The notes below the pieces were generated by a model. It did not search any database, had not been told where the DNA came from, and was given only the letters and a program-made list of their open reading frames with translations. DNA of 64,000 nucleotides. Source: Nostoc mirabile CHAB5784 (lineage in GTDB: Bacteria > Cyanobacteriota > Cyanobacteriia > Cyanobacteriales > Nostocaceae). Position 1 is the stretch's first letter; every line of letters starts with the position of its first letter. The stretch spans positions 1-64,000 of the forward strand of contig NZ_JAIVFS010000036.1 of assembly GCF_020829645.1 (NCBI RefSeq), written 5' to 3'. The translations under genes and the position numbers were made by a program. Below are positions 1 through 8,260 of this stretch, one piece after another.

Positions 1-93
1 CGATTGGTTAGAGACTATGAATTATTGCCTGAAACATCGGAGACATTTATCTACCTTGCTATCATCCGTATTATGGTAAGGCGACTAGCATAA
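1..93 (+). pseudogene. IS5-type transposase, C-terminal end only
   Basis: An open frame enters from the left edge and stops at TAA (91-93). Its last 30 residues include RLVRDYELLPETSETF and end in IMVRRLA, which reads like the conserved C-terminus of IS5-family DDE transposases. The rest of the gene lies outside the window, so it cannot be told whether the element is whole. The right end of the insertion sequence must lie between here and about 120, where a different gene fragment begins. Confidence 0.6.
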
Positions 94-120
94 CATTTAA
101 CTTCTCAAAACTTTTCAAAC

Positions 121-258
121 AGCCTCTTAGCAGTTATCAAGAAACTTCAAGTAGATGGCAAAATCACCATCAGTAGCACAGACCAATTGTATCAAGACAT
201 CCTAGCAATGAATTTCAGAGTTAAGCGATCGCTCTTTGATGCCATTTTCTCAGATTAG
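121..258 (+). pseudogene. DUF3368-like (PIN-associated) protein, C-terminal fragment
   Basis: A frame with no start codon reads SLLAVIKKLQVDGKIT, then a segment with MNFRVKRSLFD, and stops at TAG (256-258). The pattern of a small helix-rich tail ending FR-V---L-D resembles the C-terminus of DUF3368 proteins, predicted PIN-type nucleases of toxin-antitoxin-like pairs. The upstream part is missing and is replaced by the transposase tail, so the gene was probably cut by the insertion sequence. The family call rests on a short stretch and is tentative. Confidence 0.4.
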
Positions 259-261
259 ATG

Positions 262-574
262 CAGGGTTGGCGGGAGTGACTTCAGGGTTGGCGGGAGTGG
301 CTTCAGGGTTGACAGAAGTGGCTTCAGGGTTGACGGAAGTGACTTCAGAGTTAACGGTAGTGACTTCAGGGTTGACGGTAGTGACTTCAGAGTTAACGGT
401 AGTGACTTCAGGGTTGACGGTAGTGACTCCAGGGTTGACGTTAGTGACTTCAGAGTTGACGTTAGTGACTTCAGAGTTGACGTTAGTGACTTCAGGGTTG
501 ACGGGAGTGACTTCAGGGTTGACGTTAGTGACTCCAGGGTTGACGGGAGTGACTTCAGGGTTCGTTTTTGTTTA
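262..574. repeat. 21-bp tandem repeat (minisatellite), about 14 units
   Basis: About 14 copies of a 21-bp unit related to GTTGACGGTAGTGACTTCAG plus one G are joined head to tail, with variants such as GGCGGGAGT and GTTAACGGT. As 21 is a multiple of three and the unit lacks stops in two frames, it creates long spurious open frames on the plus strand; these have no ribosome site and are not called as genes. There are no spacers, so it is not a CRISPR. Confidence 0.9.
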
Positions 575-593
575 GTGCGATCGCTTAATTATC

Positions 594-965
594 GAAAATT
601 TGGGTCTAAAACCCCGTTCTTATAGGACGGCTTTAAGTGGTAAAATGATGACAACAGGAAGGGTAATTAACCTGTATAAAAACCCGATTGCTGCCTAAAA
701 CGCAGACACTGTACCTTGACAACTGAATCTTGCTGGTTCTACTTCGTAGTTCTAGTATTACCTGGAAGTAGGTAAAAGATTTACAGGTACTAGACGCTCA
801 GTATTTCAAACAAACAAATTTTGGCCGAGTCCAACTACCCTCGGGCAGAGGGAAAGTTAACGCTTGGGGAGAGAACCACCTCTAGGGTAGGTAACGCAAG
901 GAACCTACTCTAAGTGGACTCGTTGAACCAAGAATCCTCGCCCTTTTAGGGCGGTGGAGTGTCAA
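594..965 (+). ncRNA. Omega-RNA/HEARO-like structured RNA on a minimal IS200/IS605-type element, copy 1
   Basis: This 372-bp element is a diverged copy of the one at 6796-7174. Both follow the pentamer TTATC, start with RAAAATTTGGGTCTAAAAC, carry a hairpin CCGT..ACGG near the 5' end, share ACCTTGACAACTGAATC, GTTAACGCTTGRGGAGAGAA and AGTGGACTCGTTGAA, and end in a hairpin followed by GGAGTGTCAA. That 3' end is typical of IS200/IS605 right ends. Several stems differ by compensatory pairs between the copies (ACAGG/CCTGT here against GTGG/CCAC; CCCTC/GAGGG against GGGTA/TACCC), so the transcript is probably a selected RNA. No iscB, tnpB or tnpA gene lies inside. HEARO (IscB omega-RNA) is the best guess; a TnpB-type guide RNA is the alternative. 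Confidence 0.55.
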
Positions 966-1161
966 AAAAACTCATTGCCAGCGAAGCAATCTCTAAGTCT
1001 TGTGAGCTTTACTCGCTCTGACAAATAAATCTTTTTGTTTTGCCCATAGATGCAAAGAAGACCGCAAAACAACTACTTTTAGTCGAATAATAATGTAGAA
1101 AAAGTTTGCAAGAAGTTGCATTGCAGGATTGCGTAGAAGTAAAAACGCAACCCCAAAGTAT

Positions 1162-4100
1162 TCACTTAGCTGGTTCTGGTGGTAAACCAAGCTTGGCACG
1201 AAAATCTTTGTCGTATTTAGCCTTATCCCAATTTTTAGCAGATTTAACTTGCTGAAGAGTAAGGTTTTTAGCACCTTTAAAGTTGGTATAGCTGATGTCA
1301 GCACCACCAAATTTAGCATCGCTGAGGTCGGCATTGCTGAAGTCGGCATTGCTGAGTTTGGCATCGCTGAGGTTAGCAATGCCGAGGTTGGCATAATTGA
1401 GTTTGGCATTGCTAAGGTCAGCATGTTGGAGGTCTTCATAATAAAGCAAAGCACCTTTGAGGTCAGCATCTTTGAGGTTGGCATTAGGGCCAATCAGGTA
1501 CATTTGTTTGTCATCAAGATTAAAATTTGGGGGAAACTCAGTTTGCTTGGTGTAAATAGCAGCGCTGAGGTTAGCACGGCTGAGGTTGGCATCACTGAGG
1601 TTGATACTGCTGAGCTTAGCACGGCTGAGGTTGGCACCACTGAGGTTGACACTGCTGAGGTAGGCACTGCTGAGGTTGGCACCGCTGAGGTCGGCACCCT
1701 TGAGGTCAGTACCGTTAAGCTTGGCACTGCTGAGGTTGGCACCGCTAAGCTTGGCACTGGTGAGGTTGGCACCGCTGAGGTAGGCACTGCTGAGGTAGGC
1801 ACTGCTGAGGTAGGCACCGCTAAGCTTGGCACTGGTGAGGTGGGCACTGCTGAGGTCGGTACCGTTAAGCTTGGCACTGGTGAGGTTGGCACTGGTGAGG
1901 TCGGCATGGTTGAGGTTGGCACTGCTGAGGTCGGCACTGCTGAGGTCGGCACTGCTGAGGTCGGCACTGCTGAGGTCGGCACTGCTGAGGTTGGCATAGC
2001 TGAGGTTGGCACTGCTGAGGTCGGCACTGCTGAGGTCGGCACTGCTGAGGATGGCATAGCTGAGGTCGGCATCCCTGAGGTAGGCATGGTTGAGTTTGGC
2101 ATCCCTGAGGTTGGTACCCCAGAGACCGCTGAGGTTGGCACGCATGAGTTTGGCATGCATGAGTTTGGCACTGGTGAGGTCGGCATCCCTGAGGTCGGCA
2201 TCCCTGAGGTAGGCATGGTTGAGTTTGGCACTGGTGAGGTCGGCATCGTTAAGTTTGGCACCCCTGAGGTTGGCACTGGTGAGGTCGGCATCGTTGAGTT
2301 TGGCACCCCTGAGGTCGGCACTGCTGAGGTCGGCACCCCTGAGGTTGGCACCGCTGAAATCTTTATTAATTAGACTCTCACCAGCTTGGACTAGTTTTTC
2401 AAGTGCTCGAATTTTTACTAGACTATACTCCTTTCCTTTAACAGCATCGACTCGCTGCCAAAGTTCGTTTATCCTAATTTGTTTCTCAATAATTACGCCC
2501 ACATATACTGATAAACCCAGCGGGATAATTAAGAAAACAGCAATTGACCGAAAGCGATTATTCCGTCTTTGTCTGACACTTGCTTGAATAAACTCAATAG
2601 CTAGGTCAGATAATCTTAAGTTCTCAGTTTGTTGCTTCTGAAAATTTTCTGCCTCTCTTAACCGCTTCCCCTGAAGCAGATAATCTTTCGCTTTTCTCCT
2701 ATCTCGCCATTCAATAGCTGCCGCTTCAATTTTCCGCTTTTGCCGCAATACATCCCGACTTTCCTCAATCCATTTGCGTAATAGCAACCAGTGGCGAATC
2801 AGTGCTTCATGTGCCACATCTACCACAGCAATTTGATTAGATAAGGTACTGGTGACAACTAGCTTCTCATTAGCTAACCGTTGAATTATTCTATTAATTA
2901 CAGCTTCTGGATGCTGTGAAGTAACTAAATCTCTTTGGACAACCTGTCTGCGGGTATCTTCTGTTCCTTCTCCCAACTGCGTCAATTCTAAAAAAATCCG
3001 CTTTGTTGCTTGCTGTTCCTCAAGTGATAATGACTCATAAACTTCTGTAGCGCGTGTTTGCAGGGTTCCCCTGACTCCACCTAGTTTGCTATAGGTAGTC
3101 AGGGTTAACCGTTCTTCAGTTCTTTGCTGCCATAGTTCTGTCAGCGTGTACTGCAACAACGGTAAACTCCCCGGTGAATTTTCTACATCTGCAATCATTT
3201 GAGAAACTAATTCCGGTTCTACTGCTAGGTTCACCTGTTGGGCAGGTTTGATAATTGCTGTTTCTAATTCCTCCCGAATCATCGGTGTTACTGTTACTAA
3301 ATACTCTTGAATTTTCTTAGCTAGTCCGCCATACTCTTGTTCCAGACATTTACCAAAAAAATCAGCCCGCATTGTGATTATTAAGCAGAGTTTATTGTCA
3401 TCTCGTTGCAAAGCACCTAGCACACATTCAAAAAACTGCTGTCGTTTTGTAATGTCTTGACATTGAGTAAAAGCTTCCTCAAACTGGTCTACCACTAACA
3501 TGACGCGCTGAGTTTGTGCAGCAGTAATCAACTGTCCTAAACCAACTGCGCCTTTGGCAATTAATTCTTCTGCTTTCGCCAATTGAGATCCGCGTTCAAT
3601 ATCTGATAATTCTGATTCTACAAACGCCAGTGCTAAACTTTGTAAAGGGTTAATCCCTGGGCGAAATATTTTCAACTGCCAAGTATCGCTACCTGATAAC
3701 CTACGTCCTAACTTTAATTGATAAAGTAAACCCGCTCTAACAACACTAGATTTGCCACTTCCTGATGCTCCCAACACTGCGAGGAAATTACCCGATCGCA
3801 CTTTTTCTAATAATTCGTCGGTTAACGCTGTTCTGCCATAAAATAAGTTGGCATCTGCTTCTGTGCAATCAAAATAAGACAACCCTTTGTAAGGGCAAGT
3901 AGCTGATACTTGTACTATGGAGTTAACAGGAGAGGAATTCCATTTGCGGGTGAGATTAATTGCTTCACCAGAGTTAGCAAAAATTGGACGCTGGGGAAAC
4001 GCGTGATGTTCTTGATTGAGCAAGTCTACTAAAGTGTAGTTACTCACCCAACGGTCTTGTTTTGGTTCCAAACCTTTCAGCAGTGCGGCGGTGAGAACAC

Positions 4101-4659
4101 TGTGTTGGCTGCTAATCTCTTCAAAAGCAACTTCAAAATCACGAGAAGCCGCAATAAAACACCTGTCTCTGCCTTTACCCCGATCGCCTGGATCTGCCTC
4201 TGCAAAATTTAGCACTTCCCCGCTATAGCAGCAATCCAAAATCACAATTTGTTGTCTTACTTCACTTTCTTGCAGCAGTCGCCGCAGCCATTGTAGAGAT
4301 AGTCCCCAATTCCCCGCCTCCGGGTTGACTTCACTCGTCGCTAAAAAGCCTTCCTGAATTCCGACATTTTTCCGCAACCCATGACCAGAAAAATACAGTA
4401 GCGCTGTATCTGGCGGCTTCCCATCTGGCTTAAATAATTGGACGATCGCTTTTTCTAACTGAGTTAAACTAACTTTAGTTTGCTTACCAATACGAATCGT
4501 CTCATTTTCCTTATCTTTGACTGCTGGTAGCCGCGTTACCCGAAATTCACCATATTGTTGTAAGATTTGAGCGATCGCTTCACCATCGGCAGCTGGTGCG
4601 TTGAGACATTTTAAGCGGTCATACGTATTAATTCCCACCACCAAAGCGTCTCGACTCAT
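1162..4659 (-). CDS. Caspase-like peptidase / nSTAND NTPase / pentapeptide-repeat protein
   Basis: A 1165-residue protein with four parts. Residues 1-230 form a caspase-like (peptidase C14) domain with the catalytic His in YFSGHG (H93) and Cys in LDCCYSG (C144). From about 255 follows an nSTAND NTPase opening with CPYKGLSYF, with Walker A GASGSGKSS (297-305) and Walker B MLVVDQFEEAF (387-397). A single membrane segment lies near 703-721. Residues about 765-1135 are pentapeptide repeats (A-D/N-L-S/R-x), predicted to fold as a right-handed beta helix. Such fusions are known in filamentous cyanobacteria as signal-triggered proteases of cell-death or immune type: the helix or STAND part senses, the caspase part acts. 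It faces away from the Trypco1 gene at 4950. The long 15-bp-periodic repeat gives open frames on the other strand that are shadows. Confidence 0.85.
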   Translation of the reverse strand: MSRDALVVGINTYDRLKCLNAPAADGEAIAQILQQYGEFRVTRLPAVKDKENETIRIGKQTKVSLTQLEKAIVQLFKPDGKPPDTALLYFSGHGLRKNVGIQEGFLATSEVNPEAGNWGLSLQWLRRLLQESEVRQQIVILDCCYSGEVLNFAEADPGDRGKGRDRCFIAASRDFEVAFEEISSQHSVLTAALLKGLEPKQDRWVSNYTLVDLLNQEHHAFPQRPIFANSGEAINLTRKWNSSPVNSIVQVSATCPYKGLSYFDCTEADANLFYGRTALTDELLEKVRSGNFLAVLGASGSGKSSVVRAGLLYQLKLGRRLSGSDTWQLKIFRPGINPLQSLALAFVESELSDIERGSQLAKAEELIAKGAVGLGQLITAAQTQRVMLVVDQFEEAFTQCQDITKRQQFFECVLGALQRDDNKLCLIITMRADFFGKCLEQEYGGLAKKIQEYLVTVTPMIREELETAIIKPAQQVNLAVEPELVSQMIADVENSPGSLPLLQYTLTELWQQRTEERLTLTTYSKLGGVRGTLQTRATEVYESLSLEEQQATKRIFLELTQLGEGTEDTRRQVVQRDLVTSQHPEAVINRIIQRLANEKLVVTSTLSNQIAVVDVAHEALIRHWLLLRKWIEESRDVLRQKRKIEAAAIEWRDRRKAKDYLLQGKRLREAENFQKQQTENLRLSDLAIEFIQASVRQRRNNRFRSIAVFLIIPLGLSVYVGVIIEKQIRINELWQRVDAVKGKEYSLVKIRALEKLVQAGESLINKDFSGANLRGADLSSADLRGAKLNDADLTSANLRGAKLNDADLTSAKLNHAYLRDADLRDADLTSAKLMHAKLMRANLSGLWGTNLRDAKLNHAYLRDADLSYAILSSADLSSADLSSANLSYANLSSADLSSADLSSADLSSADLSSANLNHADLTSANLTSAKLNGTDLSSAHLTSAKLSGAYLSSAYLSSAYLSGANLTSAKLSGANLSSAKLNGTDLKGADLSGANLSSAYLSSVNLSGANLSRAKLSSINLSDANLSRANLSAAIYTKQTEFPPNFNLDDKQMYLIGPNANLKDADLKGALLYYEDLQHADLSNAKLNYANLGIANLSDAKLSNADFSNADLSDAKFGGADISYTNFKGAKNLTLQQVKSAKNWDKAKYDKDFRAKLGLPPEPAK

Positions 4660-4739
4660 CTTAGAAAGCCCTATGATAGTTGTGCCGAATGATTTCCAGC
4701 TTCTACAAGAAATTTACCGCATTTTCCGTAAAATTTTGT

Positions 4740-4905
4740 AGGTTAGCACAGCTGTGCATACTTAAGCCCTGGCGAATAGAATTCGCGGCTACACAGGCAA
4801 AGTTCGCCTCCGCGGACTAACAAAAAACAAGGGGCTTAATGACTTGTTGAAACCCACGGAGGTGGGTTTTGTTTGTGTAGACGCGGTTTCTAACCGCCCA
4901 TTTCG
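4740..4905. repeat. Dispersed palindromic repeats between divergent genes
   Basis: The 290-bp gap between the caspase gene and the Trypco1 gene holds short palindromes of the kind scattered through Nostoc genomes: GCGAATAGAATTCGC, CAAAGTTCGCCTCCGCGGAC and the stem AAACCCACGGAGGTGGGTTT (about 4851-4870) followed by TTGTTTG. The last could act as a terminator for transcripts from either side. No clear promoter was identified. Confidence 0.5.
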
Positions 4906-4949
4906 CGTTAAATTGACTACACGCAATTCTTTTAGGCGAGATTTATCCC

Positions 4950-5351
4950 ATGACTCAACTCACACCTATTCATTTAGAAGATGGCACGATTATTTACATT
5001 GAAGCCACAGATAATGTAGATGCTTTGCCAGTGATTACCGAAGTTTCCCCAGAGGGAGAAGAAGAAGCGCTAATTGATAAGGGATGGGATGCTGATGCTG
5101 CACAAAAGCAAATAGTGCAAAATTTCCAAGCAATTGAAGGTACAATTCGGGCTTACACTGTTTATTCACTCAGTGCTTTTAAGAAAATCCCTGTTGCTAA
5201 TATTGATAAAGTCACTCTAGAATTTGGCATCAAAGTTGGCGGTGAAGCAGGTATACCTTACATAACTAAAGGCACTGCTGAAAGCAATCTTAAGGTAACG
5301 GTAGAGTGTTCATTTCCTGACCAACCGGAAAAGAAAACTCAGCAATCATGA
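4950..5351 (+). CDS. Trypco1-domain (CU044_2847-like) protein
   Basis: A 133-residue soluble protein. It begins with a beta hairpin IHLEDGTIIYIE (7-18), has a helical middle, and then VTLEFGIKVGGEAGIPYITKG followed by a strand SNLKVTVEC. The LEDGT..I-E start and the LEFG-K------I---- core match the trypsin-co-occurring domain 1 family, small domains found beside trypsin, caspase and STAND genes in predicted bacterial conflict systems. The divergent caspase-nSTAND gene 290 bp away fits that setting. Its stop overlaps the next start (ATGA), so it is also coupled in translation to the glycosyltransferase. The specific role is unknown. Confidence 0.65.
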   Translation: MTQLTPIHLEDGTIIYIEATDNVDALPVITEVSPEGEEEALIDKGWDADAAQKQIVQNFQAIEGTIRAYTVYSLSAFKKIPVANIDKVTLEFGIKVGGEAGIPYITKGTAESNLKVTVECSFPDQPEKKTQQS

Positions 5352-6058
5352 GTGAGAGTATTGACGCAGCCAAAATTTCGATTATTATTCCGGCTATTAA
5401 TGAAGCCGGGAATATCAAAACAGCCATTGCTACTACTCAAGGCAGTATAAATATAGAAGTCATTGTTGTAGATGGTGGCTCTGATGATGATACTGTAGCG
5501 ATCGCACAGTCTTTAGGTGTCAAAGTTATCTCATCGTCTCCCGGTCGGGCTGTGCAAATGAACACGGGTGCTATAGCGGCTACCGGGGAGATTCTGCTGT
5601 TTCTCCATGCAGATACCTGTTTACCGACTGGGTTTGATGACATGGTTCGCACAGCCCTACAACAGCCTGGGACTCTGGCTGGTGCATTTAACTTGCGGAT
5701 TGATGCATCACTTTTAAGTTTACGATGGGTGGAGTTGGGTGTAAATTTGCGATCGCATTTTTACCAAATGCCCTATGGCGACCAAGCAATTTTTTTAACA
5801 AAAGCAGTCTTTCAGCAAATTGGCAATTTTCCGGAATTGCCTATCATGGAAGACTTTGAACTCATGCGTCGTTTAAAACGCACTGGACGGATTGTAATTA
5901 TTCCCACACCAGTTGTTACTTCAGCCCGTAGATGGTTGCAAAAGGGTGTATTCAAAACTACGCTACTTAATCAAATAGTAATTATTGCTTATTTATTGGG
6001 CGTTTCACCTGAGCGAATTCGTCGCTGGTATCGCCAAGAAAAACTTAAGAGAATTTAA
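5348..6058 (+). CDS. Family 2 glycosyltransferase, TIGR04283 type
   Basis: A 236-residue GT-A glycosyltransferase. It starts ISIIIPAINEAGNI, has the nucleotide-sugar contacts VIVVDGGSDDDT, the conserved SPGRAVQMNTGA, and the metal-binding LFLHADTCLP in place of DxD. This set marks the TIGR04283 group (often annotated as arsenosugar-biosynthesis glycosyltransferase), commonly next to TVP38/DedA-like membrane proteins, as here. It overlaps the preceding Trypco1 gene by four bases (ATGA) and probably shares its transcript. The acceptor is not known. The downstream TVP38 gene is separated by a 300-bp minisatellite and is broken. Confidence 0.8.
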   Translation: MSESIDAAKISIIIPAINEAGNIKTAIATTQGSINIEVIVVDGGSDDDTVAIAQSLGVKVISSSPGRAVQMNTGAIAATGEILLFLHADTCLPTGFDDMVRTALQQPGTLAGAFNLRIDASLLSLRWVELGVNLRSHFYQMPYGDQAIFLTKAVFQQIGNFPELPIMEDFELMRRLKRTGRIVIIPTPVVTSARRWLQKGVFKTTLLNQIVIIAYLLGVSPERIRRWYRQEKLKRI

Positions 6059-6112
6059 GCTGTTTCTTATGTGGGTAGTATATCTTAGGGGCATTAGATT
6101 TGAGGTGTAAGT

Positions 6113-6412
6113 TTCAACATTGAGCTTCAGAAGGTGAACATTGAGCCTCAGAAGGTGAACATTGAGCCTCAGAAGGTGAACATTGAGCCTCAGAAGGTGA
6201 ACATCGAGCCTCAGAAGGTGAACATTGAGCCTCAGAAAGTGAACATTGAGCCTCAGAAGGTGAACATTGAGCCTCAGAAGGTGAACATTGAGCCTCAGAA
6301 GGTGAACATCGAGCCTCAGAAGGTCAACATCGAGCCTCAAAAGGTCAACATCGAGCCTCAAAAGGTCAACATCGAGCCTCAAAAGGTCAACATCGAGCCT
6401 CAGAAGGTGAAA
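6113..6412. repeat. 21-bp tandem repeat, about 14 units
   Basis: Head-to-tail copies of GAACATTGAGCCTCAGAAGG plus T, with small changes (ATTGAG/ATCGAG, GTGAAC/GTCAAC, CAGAAG/CAAAAG). The repeat runs from just after the glycosyltransferase stop to ten bases before the TVP38 start. It is free of stops in both directions and so looks like a coding heptapeptide repeat (VNIEPQK on plus), in frame with the TVP38 ATG. I take the ATG at 6422 as the true start, since family members begin there and the repeat resembles the other 21-bp clusters in the window. Confidence 0.9.
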
Positions 6413-6555
6413 CTTATAAAAATGAAGAAGCGTTTATTAAATTCCAAACTCAAACTACTACTCTTAAGTTGCCTGATTGCCACTCTCATAATTGTCGCTA
6501 AACAATTCAACTTTCAGGGACTTTTACAAACCTCAGTCATTTGGGTTGAGAGTCT

Positions 6556-6745
6556 TGGCGTTTTAGCAAAGCTATTTCATTCTCATCTAGCCCACCTCAG
6601 AATAAATTCTGAGGCTAATAGCAAAAGTTGTCTAAAGACGACTAAGAAAGGCTTTTAGTCCACTAAGCGTGGACTTGGGCTATGAGCCGCGGAACTTTAG
6701 TTCTGGGCGGTTTATGTCTAGAACGAAATAGCCCTGGCGTTTTAG
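6556..6745. mobile_element. MITE (168 bp) with 11-bp target duplication inside TVP38 gene
   Basis: The 11-mer TGGCGTTTTAG occurs at 6556-6566 and again at 6735-6745. Between them lie 168 bp whose ends are inverted repeats, GCTATTTCATTCT on the left and the reverse of GGGCTATTTCGTTCT on the right. The interior is made of small palindromes (CTCAGAATAAATTCTGAG, AGTCCACTAAGCGTGGACT, GAACTTTAGTTC) that recur in other intergenic regions of the window (14.6 kb and 55.7 kb). No coding capacity. Its removal restores the TVP38 frame. Confidence 0.8.
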
Positions 6746-6795
6746 GGCCTATCGCCTACATAGTCATTTACAACTTAGCAACATTACTGTTTATC

Positions 6796-7174
6796 AAAAA
6801 TTTGGGTCTAAAACCCCGTCGTTCTACGACGGCTTTTGGTAAAATAAGGGTTGTGGAAGGGTAATCAACCACTTAAAAAACCCGATTGCTGCCTAATACG
6901 CAGACGCTGTACCTTGACAACTGAATCTAGAGGGTTCTACAAGTTGTTCTAATAGTGCTTTTGCACAGCCTGAAAGTAGGTAAAAGATTCACAGGGACTA
7001 GACGGCCAGCATTAAACAACAAACAAATTTTGCGTAGATGCAACTAGGGTAGGGCATACCCAAAGTTAACGCTTGAGGAGAGAACCACCTCTGAGTTAGA
7101 TAACGCAAGGAATCTAGTTTAAGTGGACTCGTTGAATCAAGAATCCTCATGCCTTTAGGCTGAGGAGTGTCAAA
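6796..7174 (+). ncRNA. Omega-RNA/HEARO-like structured RNA on a minimal IS200/IS605-type element, copy 2
   Basis: A 379-bp relative of 594-965, inserted 3' of TTTATC in a TVP38 gene without target duplication, as IS200/IS605 elements do. The exact ends are fixed by the host frame, which resumes at CCCGGT (7175). It carries the 5' hairpin CCGTCGTTCTACGACGG, a stem GTGG-AAGGGTAATCAA-CCAC, a stem GGGTA-GGGCA-TACCC, the segment GAGGAGAGAACCACCTC, and the right-end hairpin CCTCATGCCTTTAGGCTGAGG followed by AGTGTCAA. If of IscB type, the guide would come from host sequence 5' of 6796; if of TnpB type, from host sequence 3' of 7174. No nuclease gene is present, so it would need one in trans. Confidence 0.6.
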
Positions 7175-7699
7175 CCCGGTTCCCTCCTAACGCTCAAAGG
7201 CGGTTGTCTGTTTGGAGTATTTTGGGGGTCAATATATGTGCTAATTGCTGCAATAGTCGGAGCAACCTTAGCTTTTATCATTGGACGCTACCTTTCGCGG
7301 GATTGGGTTTCCCGACAAATGGAAAAACATCCTAAATTTAAAGCGATTGATTTGGCAGTTGCTAAAGAGGGATGGAAAATTGTCTTGCTAACTCGTCTCT
7401 GTCCCGTTTTTCCTTTCAATTTATTGAATTATGCTTTTGGAGTGACACAGGTTTCTCTTAAAGACTATATATTGGGTTCCTTCGGTATCATTCCCGGTAC
7501 TTTGATGTACGTTTATATTGGTTCGCTAGCTGGTAATCTTTCGATGATTAACACATCTTATCAACCAGCTACTCTAGAAACTCAAGTCTGGCAATGGGTA
7601 ATGCGAGTAGTTGGGTTGATTGCTACCGTTGCCGTGACTGTATATATCACAAAAGTTGCTCAAAAAGCATTAGCTCAAAGTGTGGCATTAGAAGAAATA

Positions 7700-7834
7700 A
7701 TATGATGTCCGGGCAATTAAGCATAATACCCGCAACCCCACCCCGCAAAAGCTACGCTTTCGCTCCCCTCCCCGCAAGCAGGAGGGGTTGGGGGTGGGGT
7801 TCTTTTATTATGGGTAACTTGGCGGACATGATAT
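7700..7834. mobile_element. MITE with ATATSATGTCCG termini, copy 1
   Basis: A 135-bp element with inverted ends, ATATGATGTCCGGGCAATTA on the left and the reverse of ATATCATGTCCGCCAAGTTA on the right. The arms continue into a GC-rich hairpin (CCCCTCCCCGCAAGCAGGAGGGG). A second copy lies at 52658-52782. It sits at the 3' end of the first TVP38 gene and supplies that frame's stop codon; it ends eight bases before the ATG of the second TVP38 gene. The AT-rich ends suggest a TA target, as in IS630-type MITEs, but this is a guess. Confidence 0.75.
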
Positions 7835-8141
7835 AACAACCCATGACAAAACTAACAATCATTCAGATATTTAAAAGTATTGATGCCAGAAACTTACAGA
7901 AGCTTTTTAGCTTAAGTGTATTAATATTACTGATATTGTCGAGCGCTTTGGCATTAAACACAGACCCGGTTTTAGCACAAGAATCTGCAAATCCAAATTC
8001 TTTCAATCCTCAAGCCATTTTACGGGAATCGTTGCAGTGGATTGATAGCCTGGGTGCGTTGGGAGCCATAGCTTTTATTGCTCTTTACATTATCGCTAGT
8101 GTCGCTTTTTTCCCAGGTTCTATTCTCACCTTGGGGGCTGG

Positions 8142-8260
8142 TTTAAGCTTCCCCGCGCTGAAGCGACGGGGATTTCTGAAGAGTCCATAAAAGAACTTTC
8201 TTAGGCATACTTAAAATGCCTCTACCTACTCCACTTAAGTCAAACTTAAATATCGCAGCT
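8142..8260 (-). ncRNA. Putative guide RNA (omega-RNA) at the right end of the TnpB element
   Basis: On the minus strand the 3' end of tnpB runs into the hairpin CCCCGTCGCTTCAGCGCGGGG and then AAGCTTAA, where the element stops and host TVP38 sequence begins. In characterised TnpB elements the RNA starts within the tnpB 3' end, ends at this right end and takes its guide from the flanking host DNA. The 5' limit given here is arbitrary. Confidence 0.4.

Larger units (their letters stand above)
6422..7705 (+). pseudogene. TVP38/TMEM64 (DedA-like) membrane protein gene split by two insertions
   Basis: Three pieces make one protein. Residues 1-46 (6422 to about 6566) read MKKRLLNSKLKLLL ... LLQTSVIWVESLG. 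The second piece (6736-6795) reads GVLGPIAYIVIY ... TLLFI. The third (7175-7705) reads PGSLLTLKGGCLFGVFWG, then the family core with IGRYLSRDW, LTRLCPVFPFNLLNYAFGVT and GTLMYVYIGSLAGNL. Removing 179 bp (MITE plus one target copy) and 379 bp (RNA element) joins the pieces in one frame with no base left over. The stop TGA at 7703-7705 lies in a further MITE (7700-7834), so even the C-terminus may be altered. As it stands only the third piece could be made, from a late start, and it would lack the first membrane helices. Confidence 0.85.

Noticed and set aside
262..574. CRISPR array
   Set aside because: Units are contiguous with no unique spacers; the same holds for the other tandem repeats, and no cas genes are present.
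236..625. Open frames of 100-130 codons across the first minisatellite
   Set aside because: A 21-bp unit without stops keeps frames open by itself; there is no ribosome site and the protein is a pure repeat.
1249..2373. Long open frames on the plus strand and in another minus frame over the pentapeptide region
   Set aside because: They are shadows of the 15-bp-periodic pentapeptide coding sequence of the caspase-nSTAND gene.
6134..6421. N-terminal VNIEPQK heptapeptide extension of the TVP38 protein
   Set aside because: The repeat is open in both directions and resembles other non-coding 21-bp clusters; the TVP38 family start fits the ATG at 6422. In-frame use cannot be wholly excluded.
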